64,000 nt of DNA from Xestospongia muta (lineage: Eukaryota > Porifera > Demospongiae > Haplosclerida > Petrosiidae). Of the stretch, positions 45,611-57,300 are shown one piece after another (position 1 is the first letter of the stretch; each line of letters opens with the position of its first letter). The stretch is from NCBI GenBank assembly GCA_963693285.1, contig OY848921.1, positions 5,779,229-5,843,228 on the forward strand. The letters run 5' to 3'. A program made the position numbers and the translations under genes. The notes below the pieces were generated by a model. That model searched no databases, was not told the origin of the DNA, and saw only the letters and a list, made by a program, of their open reading frames with translations.

Positions 45611-47946
45611 TTACTTGTTAGGAGAAATATGAGTCTTATCACGTACAATCAAATGGTCATTGTTAAGTTTTGTTTCAATTTTAAAATTATAATGATCACT
45701 TTCTTTTTCTTGCATTTCATAACATCTGTATATAAACAAAATAATAATGTCATTATTATTTGAATTTCAAATAGGTTTGTATTATGTATGCAACAAACCT
45801 TGGTTTTAAATGATAATTCCTTTTTGATTCATTTTTTTTGAAAATACAAACTGATGTAATTATGCAACAAACACAAAAAAACGATAATCCTCCACCAGCA
45901 GAACTAATTGTACTGAATAGTATGACATTACTTTTTGTTTCAGTTCCATTGCTTGAGTTTTGTTCAGACAATTGCTGAATAACACCTGGTTATAATTGAT
46001 CATAGAAGATATTAATGACATGATATTTTAGAAAATTGGTTTATTCATCTATGTTTGTTACATCTATCAATCTAACCTGTCTGTTCAGTTGTGTTATAGA
46101 AATAGTCTGACTGAGGTCCTTCTCCTCCACCAGTTGTAGCTGAGATACTTACTCCCACTTCTTGATAAGGTGACAATCCCTCCAGCAGATATATTGTGAA
46201 CTGTCTATCTACAGTTCTATTGAATATCTGACTACCATTAGTATAGTTGATGTACAGAGTATAGTGAGTAATGATACCATTATGTATCAATGGAGGCTCC
46301 CATTGAATTAGAACAGAGAAAGGATCATTAATAATGACTGAAATATTAAATGGAGAGTCATTAGGAGCTAAAATATAAGATAATGTATTAAATGATTTTA
46401 TAAATACTAATAGTTGCTTACTCACCATCTTCTAATGTAGTAAAATTAATACATTGACTATTTCCTATTCCATTAGTTGTCCATTGAGGTGTGATACAGC
46501 AAATGTAAGAAGTAAATGGTTTTAGAGATATTGCAGAGATATTCAATTTCTGAGTGATGTCTGATGTTATTATAGTGTTAGTATTTGATATATTACACAA
46601 CACTATGTAACCATCAAACCTCCCATATTGCATGTATTGAAGTGGAGGATTCCATGTTATTATACAGTGTGTACTGGAAAGGTCTGAAATAGTCATATTT
46701 TGAATAGGTCCTGTGTAAAAAGATCATGCATAGATTTACATATGTGCTATCAAGTCAACATACTTTTCACTGTAAAAATTTATATGTTAGATTATAATTA
46801 ACAATTATTTGCAGTACAAATAAGTTTTATTTGTAGCAGTACAACATACTAATGAATTATATAGTGAGTAATTCAGATGATTCTAGATCCCATAGTAAAG
46901 TACAAATTGGTTGTTAATATACCAATTAATTTTTACAATGATACACACTTCAATGTGATAGTAATGAAACTGGTGAATTCACTGCCTGACCCACTGTGTG
47001 TGTAGATGGTCCTAAAATCATGTTGGATCATGTCATGGTTCATGTGTTATATTGGTATCTTTGTTTTTATAGCATTAATATATCATTGTATGTGACTTTT
47101 GAGAGCAATGAATAAAGCTTTCTTTAATCCACAATACAAATAGCAACCAATGAACATTATTAACCTTAACTACTAGCAGTATTTGTCTTCACTGATATTG
47201 CTCCTGATTATTCAATCTTTGTAGCTCTAATCAATGTTTTTCATTATGAAATCAACATTTTCGAAAGTATTATATAAGATAGCTTTTTCAATTACAATCT
47301 TGTTAAGTTATCATATGTGACAAGAAAATTAATGTTTATTAAATTCTATGTAGTATACCTAGGCAATGAATTCCATTTGTAGCAAGTACAGTTGATGTAT
47401 CACAGGAACAGAAGTATGATCCATTAGTATTAGTACAGTGTTGATCACATATGTTTTGCGAACAGTCATCAATGTCTAATGTAATTTAAACAATCAATAT
47501 AATTATAAAATACTAAACAATATGTTGTTACCTGATAAACAGTTATAACCATCCCATCCACTAACACAAGTACAATTGTTTGGTGCAGTACATTCTTTGT
47601 TAATACCACAAACAGGATTACAAATAGCTAATAAGATAAAAGTAACAATAGTACTATGTGTAGATAATTTAATATACCAGTTAGACAATCACTACCAGTC
47701 CATCCAGTTACACATGTATTGTGTGTACATAATAACAAGTATAACTTACGTAGACAGTTTGGTTTAGGACCATAACCTGAACAACACTGTAGTTGAAGAT
47801 TATAACTTCTTTTATATAGTGTTTTACTTCCAGTTCTATAGTATAACACACACACATGCACTTTTTGTATTATTTGCATGTAATTTTTAAAAAAATATTT
47901 TATTTGTTTCTAGCTAAATTGATATAAATGGTAATATATATATATA

Positions 47947-47998
<52 letters not shown>

Positions 47999-48782
47999 AC
48001 AGTAACAATTGATTCTACTAATTAATATATATATATATGGTATTGACTATTAATTACTATGGAATTGATAGTTCATATAGTTTATTAACAACTTCTAATG
48101 ACGTATGTGAAGTTTATATTCTATAGTGACTACCAACCCTATATGAATGCTTATTTTGTCAATGGGTAAACATAATCTTCACTCTTATAACAATTAACTA
48201 AATGAATTGTCAATTTCAGAGTATATTATTAGTAATAATCAATGACACAGTTAACTGTGTCATTGATTATTACTAATGTCTATGAATTGGTTCTTTTAAC
48301 CCATTAATTTTACAGTGATATAGATAGTATTAGTGTTAAGGAATTAGCAATAAAGTGAAAAGAAAATACAAAACATTAGAACTTTTAATGTATTAATTTA
48401 GAATATGGACTTCATTTGATGTATGAATAGATACTACATAAATAATATGTGGTGGTCATTTTTTTTCTGACCCACCTTACAGAGTTAATTATTAGCAGTA
48501 CCATGTTAAATAATACTACGTAATCAAACCAAATACAGGTATTAGATAACTTACTAACCCAGCTGGACAACGAATATGTCCCCACCAGCTAATACATATG
48601 GTGTAAATAGTATAATATCCAACATATGATCTTACAGAAGACACAGATACATAGTGTGAGCAAGATGATACAGCATTACAACTGTATATGATAAGACAGA
48701 TTACAATAATACAGTGTCACAATAAAGCTTACTTATTCATCAAAACTGTATAACAAAACAAGACAAACAAGAGCCTCATCAT
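45611..48782 (-). CDS. EMI-EGF-FN3(x2) membrane protein, copy 5
   Basis: Exons 48733-48782, 48559-48681, 47678-47835, 47532-47627, 47359-47475, 46426-46710, 46077-46367, 45799-45985 and 45611-45725 join in frame to about 473 aa. It differs from copies 1-4 by keeping a second FN3 exon (residues about 276-373; VLIQWEPPLIHNGIITHYTL), otherwise seen only in copy 6. Residues 1-17 are the signal peptide, then EMI, the fused half EGF, one EGF, a Ca-EGF (DIDDCSQN), two FN3 domains, a stalk (SEQNSSNGTETKSN), the TM helix and a 38-residue tail. It is an intermediate between the long copy 6 and the short copies. Probable cell-surface adhesion or recognition role; ligand unknown. Confidence 0.75.
47934..47995. 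repeat. (AT)n/(GT)n microsatellite, intron of copy 5
   Basis: TA run with a short GT interruption, the longest among the units. Confidence 0.9.
48238..48287. repeat. 50-bp perfect palindrome, intron of copy 5
   Basis: Same perfect palindrome as in copies 1-3. Confidence 0.95.
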
Positions 48783-49438
48783 TTTAGAGTTTAAACACTG
48801 ACTGTAGCTTGAACGTAATTCACTGTAAAACTTATTAGTTGATTTAATTAATGCATATAGCAACATCATTTAAAACAATTATGTAATAAACATAAAACTT
48901 TTGATTATAAATGTACTATAAGATTGTCTGTTTATGTAACTAACAATAGAACTTATATAATGATTTGATTTTCAATGTTAGTTGAAATAAGGTGTTAGTT
49001 AGCTCAGTAGTATTACTATAGATTAATGTAATTAGTTGTCTTAGATTTTACATAGTCACTTTAGTTACAGGTATCCTATGGAATTACACATGATATTTAG
49101 CTCAAAAACAATTTTCTAAATACGACATGAAAAAGATCTAGAGTTATCATAAATTACTTTGTATTATCAACACAAGTACCATCCATTGGACTATCAATTT
49201 GTATGTATTCAAAATTGAAGCAATGTGTCCTTTATTATTTTAGAAAATTATATCATAATTTAATCAACCTAATTGTTCATCCATTGATTAGTTAGCATGT
49301 ATTGAAACTATTGTTCTCAGTTATAATGAACAAAATATTGTGGAAATTATTTAGGCTTGTAGAAATTATTATTGGAACAATAATGGATAATAGGTAACAT
49401 GACCATTACTGGAATAATAGAAGAACTATTAACTAGAT

Positions 49439-49527
49439 ACTAACCTTTTAGATATTTCCTAATTCTTTGTCACGATCCTCTCCTCTCTACGTATTTGTAT
49501 ATGTCAAGTAAGACTATATAACGTCAT
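49439..49527 (-). promoter_or_regulatory. Predicted promoter and 5' UTR exon of copy 5
   Basis: TGACGTTATATAG at 49513-49527 with the AAAAG|GTTAGT donor at the left end. Confidence 0.4.
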
Positions 49528-51987
49528 CTACTACTAGTATCCAGACAACAGGTACTATATATATACGAATTGACTTTCAACGTAAGAGCGAATGACGACA
49601 AAATGATCAACTTTACTCAAATTATCTGTGAACGTAGGCGGTATACCTGACGAATAAGAGGTGTGGTCATACTCACAAGCATCATAAATCTTACTGTCTT
49701 TCTGAGTCTGTTAACTTCTCTTTATATGAATAGCTTGCACAATTTAATGCCTTTGCTTTATATTAGTAGCTGACTACTAATGACGACATAATTATATTGT
49801 TAGTAGCTATAAACAGACAGTAGGATATATGGTTAGATTTAGGAATAGAAAAATGCCAATTATGACGTTTTTGCAACATGCTGTATATATATGTGTGTGT
49901 GTTTTTCTCGAGTTGCCAGACGTAAGAAAACTGAGACTGGCTTAATTAAGAAATCCAATTATTGTAAATGTCAAATATGGAGGCGTGTTATTAATTTCCA
50001 TATTGGAGCTAACAAAGAATAAAGCTTGTATCATCAGTGTATTACCTCAGCTTCATGAAAATATAACTAGAAATGGACCTTATGTTCATTATCGTGTGTT
50101 TTACTAACTGCTTGAAAATATCTGCTATTCTAGAACACCATGTAATTATATTCATGAATGTAATTGTAAACCGGTTACGTTAGGCAATATACATATAACA
50201 TATTTGTTTGCACACATTACATGATACATGTGATTAATCAATAATTATATAAGAAATAAATATACAAATCATACTCAGAATGTATTATTATATCACTGAT
50301 AATATTCAAAAGATTTGACAGTTGATGAATATTCTTAATTGATCGTACAATTATGTAGTAATAATACAATTGACAACAATACTATCTTGTTTGCATCCTT
50401 TGTGATTGGCATGATAGCAGACACCATAACATTTACTCCATTTTTTAAAAAAATATTTTTATTTACTTGTTTGCTTAATTTTTAAATGTGAGTTTTGATA
50501 CCTAATAAAAAGCTTTAGCATGGTGGATAGCAATAAAACAGTCCACATATGCATGCACGAAATGTGTGCATATAATGTAACCATTTATAATTAAATTATT
50601 GATGACAACTCAACAAAATCTTTTCTTTATTTGGTTGGCAAAAATAAAATTTAACTTGCTTTGGGAGTTAAACTTATTCAATAAATTGTCTAATACAATA
50701 TACAATATGGTAAGTAACTCAGCAATTATTGCTGTGTCTACAGTCCCAGCAGAAAATGTAATATTTTATTGTAAATTTGTATTATACCCTAACTTAACTT
50801 ATATAATAAAAAGTATATGCATGTTTAAAACCTTCATGATTTTATTTTTTTATTTATTTTATTTATAATTATATTTTATTTATATTCTTTAACTGCTATA
50901 AGGTAATGCATTAAAAAACTAATAGAAAAAGTCTACTGATATAGAAACTCAACCACAAACTAAAAATAGATATAACCAAATAAGGAATATACTAGTAATA
51001 GTAAACAGGAACAATAGTAAACAGAAGCAATACATGATAGAAGCTCTAATCTTGAAACACTTTTACGTCATGTTTAGGACAGAGTTCACTTAGGCTAAAC
51101 TTTCCCATGCGAGACACAAGTATGGGCTTTAGGATGACGACATGGCTCGACAACATCATAAACTGGGGTGGGAGGCTTGATGTCTTGATCTATCATAACC
51201 TGAGTTGCAACTAAGAGAGGGAAACTGTGCCACTTAATTCGGGTGACGTTTATTATCTTTAGATTTAGATAAGCCTTCCTCCGAGAAGTGCCAACAAAGA
51301 CCTGTTGCTTGTCCTTGATCGACCGAATCAAGGATGTAAGAATGCTGACTGTTTTTATTTATACTCTTTAACTGCTATAAGGTAATACACTAAAGAAACT
51401 AACAGAAAAAGTCTACTTATATAGAGATTAAATAGTATTGAGTTGTCTGGCCTGACAATTCTTTAGCCTTATATTGCACTTAAGAGAAAGGGAGTCTAAC
51501 AAGACTATAGACCTGTGGAGGCATTCTTTGATGTTTGAACACGTTTCTTTTAAAGTAATCGTGGTATTTTGTGATGTCATATATTTTAATTGGATGCTAG
51601 TGATGGCCAGTGTTCTTGTTGTGAGGCATAACTGTACTCTGTAATAATTTGTTAACTGTGCTCTCTTAATAATGTATCTATATACTTTCCTTATTTGAGT
51701 TATATATCTATAACTGGTATTACAGTAATTATGTGGTTGAATTAGTTGTTAGAATGAATCTATAAATCCCAATGTTCATTGTATGTTTACCAAAACAAAA
51801 TATCAATAAACATATCAAGAAAGTATGATATGGTCAATATACAATTTTTATTATCATTGTTAGAGATAAGAAATAAACTGTGAGACAAAACTGTGTAAAG
51901 CTTCTTTACTTCTAAGTCCAGTCATTTTTAGACACATTTCGGTTAACTTCAAATAGCTCAGTGATGACCTAAATTTACTATTTTCAG
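49528..51987. other. AT-rich spacer of unit 5 (contains an insertion)
   Basis: Matches the other spacers except for the insertion at 50842-51425. No accepted gene. Confidence 0.35.
50842..51425 (-). mobile_element. A/T-tailed insertion with 74-bp internal direct repeats
   Basis: Other units read CCTTCATGATTAAATAG without a break. Here 584 bases are inserted between two GATT copies (50838-50841, 51426-51429). Read on the minus strand, the insert ends in an A/T-rich tail (TAAATAAAATAAATAAAA type), as after LINE-driven retroposition. A segment of about 74 bases at 51352-51425 recurs at 50872-50945. Between them the minus strand has an open frame (51095-51331) of 78 residues containing DIKPPTPVYDVV and CRHPKAHTCVSHG, family unknown. 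Alternatively this is a tiny LTR-like element. Confidence 0.55.
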
Positions 51988-52115
51988 TACTGAAATTATT
52001 GACAGATATGACTTATCCACAAATTAATTTAGCCATGAAACGGCTAGTGATCTACTCGCCAATGCTAAAACGAAGACAGGGCTCTAATTACAGGCTTATG
52101 AAAGAACTTACTTAG
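51988..52115 (+). CDS. Conserved exon-like ORF, fourth copy
   Basis: Same acceptor and stop, no indels. Family unknown. Confidence 0.35.
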
Positions 52116-52838
52116 CTTGTTTTGAAGATCAAGACTAAATTCTGAAATTCTAAAAACTGTCTGTTCTTTGAATTAATGTTAATAACTATTATAACTTCTT
52201 TCCCACATCTCTCAGTTTTGAATTTCAGCTATATATCTAAATTTATTAAAGTAAATGTAGTGAAAAGGTTGTGGTAAATGTTTTCTGTACTTTCAATTAT
52301 AGAATATAACCAGACTAGGTACAATTGACGAACATATAATTTAAGATTTAATGTATAGCATATAATTTAAGATTATATGCTATACATTAACATAGGTGAA
52401 TGCTGTACTTACTGATGAAATAAAATAGATATGTATTTTTAAGCTTTCTTTCTCACTCTCATTTCTTAATAGTTAACAATGTAGCATTCACAATGTTGTT
52501 TTTGTGACAGTGAAAGTTCCATTTGTATATGGTTTTTGTGATGCCTTTTATAAATAATTATTTCAAATGGTTATGGTTACCATATCAACAGTAACAATTG
52601 ATGACCAGACAGTATTACAACGTTGTTTTGTCACATGCGTCTTTGTTATATGTCATGTGACCAGCTGTAATAATCATTTTAACTTTTAGATTTAGTCTGT
52701 TTTATTTGATATATATAGCGGTTATTATAAACTCATTGATCTCTTTGTTAAATATTATAGAACACTGGCACTAACTAATACAATTATTATAATTATTACA
52801 TCAATGCTATATATGCAGACACTGGTACAATTTATTGA

Positions 52839-52931
52839 CTAGTACTTGGTCTAGCTGTGTTAGGTAATCCTGTTAAAGTTGTAAGAGGATTTGTAGAGGG
52901 ACTGTTTGATCTGTTCTATGAACCTATTAAG
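52839..52931 (+). pseudogene. VPS13-like exon relic, unit 6
   Basis: LVLGLAVLGNPVKVV, then RGFVEGLFDLFYEPIK. The GT donor is lost (AAGTTACT). Confidence 0.4.
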
Positions 52932-53095
52932 TTACTACATGTGTGAATGTAAAATATTTAATTATTGACTATGATTAAAGGAGTGTCCTTTATTTTAAGG
53001 ATTGTAAAGATTACAAGCATCTCTTAAATTATTTATGTTTTAAATTCTGTATTTGATAAGACAGATTACAATAATAGTGTCACAATAGAACTTAC

Positions 53096-53150
53096 TTATA
53101 CATCAAAGTTGTATAACAAAATTAAACAAAATAATCAAGAGCCTCATCAT
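53096..53150 (-). pseudogene. Orphan signal-peptide exon, unit 6 (broken)
   Basis: A five-base insertion (55 bases instead of 50) breaks the frame after MMRLLIILFN and brings a stop. Confidence 0.45.
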
Positions 53151-54125
53151 TTTAGAGTTGGATCACTGACAGTAACTTAAAAATATTTCACTGTAAAGCT
53201 AAATTGATTGATTTAATTGTCTGTAGCAAAATTGCTTAATAACATGTACAGCTTAATAGTTATCATTACAATGATTTCTGAATACTTGAAAACTAATGAA
53301 CAATTACTATTGCCATTGAAATCATTCTATTGACTCATACACATTGTAAACTATCATAAAAAGTATTACTCAGTTTAAGTTAGCCTCATTTCATTACCCT
53401 ATAAATACACCTTTTCAGCTGTCTCTGTGTAAATAATATCCTATATACCTAGTATAGATGCAAACATATCGTTATATCATGACATCACCAAAATGGCAAG
53501 AGTAGAGACTTCAGCTTGAAAAACTATATTATGTATCAATTATGAAGAACACAAATATCTTGACATTACATATTCAATAATTGGATGTTAATGTTACTAC
53601 TAAAGTTTACTAACACTACTTCAATATTTAATATTAAAAGTCCAGCCTTAATGTCTTTTGTCAAAACAATTATTTGACAATAGAATTTGTAGCTTTTCTC
53701 TACACACTTCCTGGAGTTTATAATAAATTAGGAATAACTTTTAGTCAGCTAACCTTCTTTTGAATGAACTAAAGGAGATCCTTGATTTTGTGCAGTCTTT
53801 TCAAAATGATTTATGTCTGAGGTTTTATGTTTACTATAGTATATATAGTATATATCATTATTGTATATGACTGGTTTACATTGCTTTGTTAGGTTGGGGA
53901 ACAGGAGGAATTGACTTTTTTTCAACATTCTGAAGTGAACTATTTATATAATAACATTTATAAGGACAACATGAGAATTTTTACTTGCCTTGTTTTTGTA
54001 GTAGTATGAAAAACATTATCATAAACAAGACTAGTTGTACTTTCCTTCACTTTCCCTGAACTGGTGTTTATGAATACTGGTATCCTAGCATTAAAAGGAC
54101 AATATAGAACTTCTTGTAAATAATA

Positions 54126-54296
54126 TTACTGATAATATTGATCAACATCCATCTCTTCATATATCATATCATCCATCTCATCATATATGACATCATCAGT
54201 CTCATCATTGATCACATCTTGTAGATCATATGCAGAATTTGTAATTACTGTAATATCATTTAAGGTCTCATAATTGTCTTCAGAATCTACAACACT
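54126..54296 (-). other. Tyrosine-rich acidic ORF beyond the tail stop of copy 6 (possible alternative last exon)
   Basis: 56 codons: SVVDSEDNYETLNDI, then ITNSAYDLQDVI, then DDVIYDEMDDMIYEEMDVDQ and YYQ before TAA. Two YxxM motifs (YDEM, YEEM) are repeated seven residues apart in a strongly acidic context, preceded by YETL and YDLQ. pYxxM is the known docking motif of the PI3-kinase p85 SH2 domain. The segment lies about 50 bases past the regular tail stop (54343-54345). An acceptor GTTGTAG|AT near 54285 and a donor AAAAC|GTAACA in the tail exon would join in frame, replacing the stop; this splice is inferred. Confidence 0.45.
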
Positions 54297-54342
54297 TCAA
54301 GAAATTTATATTAAATAACAATTTGTGATGAATCATGCTTCA

Positions 54343-57300
54343 TTACTTGTTAGGAGAATTATCAATCTTATCATGTACAATCAAATGCTCATTGTTACGT
54401 TTTGTTTCAGTTTGTGGATTGCAATAACAATCAATATCACCTTCTCCTTTCATTTCATAACAGCTGTATATATACATAATAATAACATCATTATTATTTA
54501 AAATAATTTTACATTGTGTACACAACAAACCTTGACTTTAAATTTTCATTTCTTTTTGATTTATTTTTTTTTAAAATGCAAACTGATATAGTTATGCAAC
54601 AAATACAAAGAAATAATGACCCACAACTAGCAGAACCAATTGTACTGAATAGTATGACATTACTTTTTGTTTTAGTTCCATTGCTTGAATTTTGGTTTGC
54701 AATAGGACTAGTTAATACTGGAGTTGTGTCATTTGACAGAAAATAAACTGATGTCAAAGTTAGCATTTGTTCATCAACAAAAATGTCCGGAGTATCTGCA
54801 GTCCAATTTTGTAATATAGTCAATAGTTGTGATGTTGTGAAATTAGATATAGCAGATAGTTTTGCTCTCATTTGTATTGTATGCTCACTGTCACAATGTA
54901 AAGTGTTATCTGATATATAGTCTGAAGTTATTGAACAATAACAGACTTTATTCAACACTCTAATTATGAATTGAGTAATCTCAGCAACTTTACTTTCAGT
55001 TTTATTTAGCTATTATAACAAGAAATTGTATTATAATATTTGTCATTGTTATATAACTTACTATCCACAGATAACAGTTATCCAATCCATTCATATACAT
55101 AACAATCAGTTTGTTGTCATATACTTTAAAGAAATAATCTAAAATTTGTTATCATAGATAAAACTAAACTAACCAGGAATTAGTATATTTTGAGATTCCA
55201 AACCATGTCCTTCTTTAGTTTGTGCTGACACTGACAAACAATATTTTGAGAGTGGATCCAGATTTCCTACTTTAATTGAAGTATTAAGAGTATGTATTAA
55301 TAATTTGTTCATGTCAACCACAACACAATGATCTATTGATTTGGTCAGATTAAAGGAATATCCTGTCACAATTCCTCTCCCTTCTTCTAGTGTTAGTGGC
55401 TTTATTTTTACAACAACTTCAGTTGGAGAAATTCTCAGTGCTAGCTCAATGTTTGGAGCCACTCTGAGAACTATATAGACAAAACAAACTCTGAATATTG
55501 CAGTAATGTTTTACCTGTCTCTTGAGTAAAAAATACTTCACTTAAAGTTTTACCTGCACCAGCAATAGTAACTGCATAAATATTAATTTCATACGGAATA
55601 TAAGGACCTATAAAGTGTATGTAAAACTGCTAATGAGTTCAACTCAAGATGTAACTAACTTAGATTTTGTACTAATTGATGTAAATGTTCTGTAGGTTCT
55701 ATTGAGTCAGAATGATTAAATGCTTCAATAATTGTTAATTCCAAACTCCTAATATTGATGTCATAGTATAAAATAATTCCATTTGTTAGTAATGGTGGCT
55801 CCCATGTAATGTTGACTGATGTATTTGAAAGTACAGTGACAGTCAATTGTTGTATAGTGCCTGGTTCTAATTGATCATAGAAGATTGTAATGGCATGATA
55901 TTTTAAAAAATCAATTTAGTTCAATGTATATTTGCACATATATCCACAATCTAACCTGTCTGTTCAGTTGTATTATAGACATAGTCTGACTGAGGTCCTT
56001 CTCCCACACCAGTTGTAGCTGAGATACTTACTTCTACTTCTTGATAAGGTGACAATCCCTCCAGAAGATATAGTGTGAACTGACTATCTACAGTTCTAGT
56101 AGATATCTCACTACCATTAGTATAGTTGATGTACAGAGTATAGTGAGTAATGATACCATTAGGTATCAATGGAGGGTCCCATTGAATTAGAAGAGATGAA
56201 GAATTAACAACACTAACTCTAACATTAACTGGAGAGGCATTAGGAGCTAAATTATAAGATTATGGATTTAAATGACTTTATAAATATTTATAGATGTTTA
56301 CTCACAATCTTCTAATGTGGTAAAGTTAATACATTGACTTTTTCCTATTCCAATATTTTTCCATTGAGGAGTGACACAGCAAATGTATGAAGTAAATGGT
56401 TTTAGAAATATCACAGGGACTTTCAATTTTTGTGTGGTTTCTGATGTTATTATATTGCTAGTATTTGATATATTACACATCACTATGTAACCATCAAAAC
56501 GTCCATATTGCATGTATTGAAATGGAGGATTCCATGTTATTATGCAAAATGTGCTAGAAAGACCTGCAATAGCCATATTTTGAATAGGTCCTGTGTAAAA
56601 AGATCATATATAGATTTAGATATGTGCTACAATGTTTTTAGTCAACATAGTTTATCACTGTAAAACCTAATCTGTTATTTGATAATTAGCAACTGATTTA
56701 TAGCTTATATCTGTGCATTACAATGGAATTTAAATTATTCAATATGTGTATAATTTGATGCCTTATATGTAGTAGTACAACAAACAATGAATAATGTAGT
56801 GAGTAATTTCACTAGATTCCATAGTAATCCACTAATGCAAAATACAAATGAGTTGTTAAGATACTGATTAACAGTGATACATACTAAAATGTGAATTTAC
56901 TGCCTGGCTCACTAGATGTGCAGATGGTCTGAAGCATTCTTTTAACCCCCAATACAAATAGAAACCAATATACTAAATTGAATTTCATAAACATTAATTT
57001 TCATGTCACGTATGATTACATATCAAAACTATATTTGAAAAAGCCATCATTTAATTGTTTGGAGATGCTGAATTCATTGTGAAGTACTGACTAGAGCAAC
57101 AAAGATTGTATAATTGGCACCAATGTCAGTAGAAAACTAATAGGACTGTTGGTAGCTGAAGTTCATACCTAAGCAATGAATTCCATTTGTAGCAAGTACA
57201 GTTGATGTATCACAGGAACAGAAGTATGATCCATTAGTATTAGTACAGTGTTGATGACAAATGTTTTGTGAACACTCATCAATGTCTAATGTAATTTAAA

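Noticed and set aside
50599..50868. 89-residue plus-strand frame entering the insertion
   Set aside because: It is extended only because the A/T tail of the insertion is stop-poor in this frame; no domain.
54516..54746. Plus-strand 76-residue frame across the TM exon of copy 6
   Set aside because: Antisense to the TM exon, which is in frame with the receptor.
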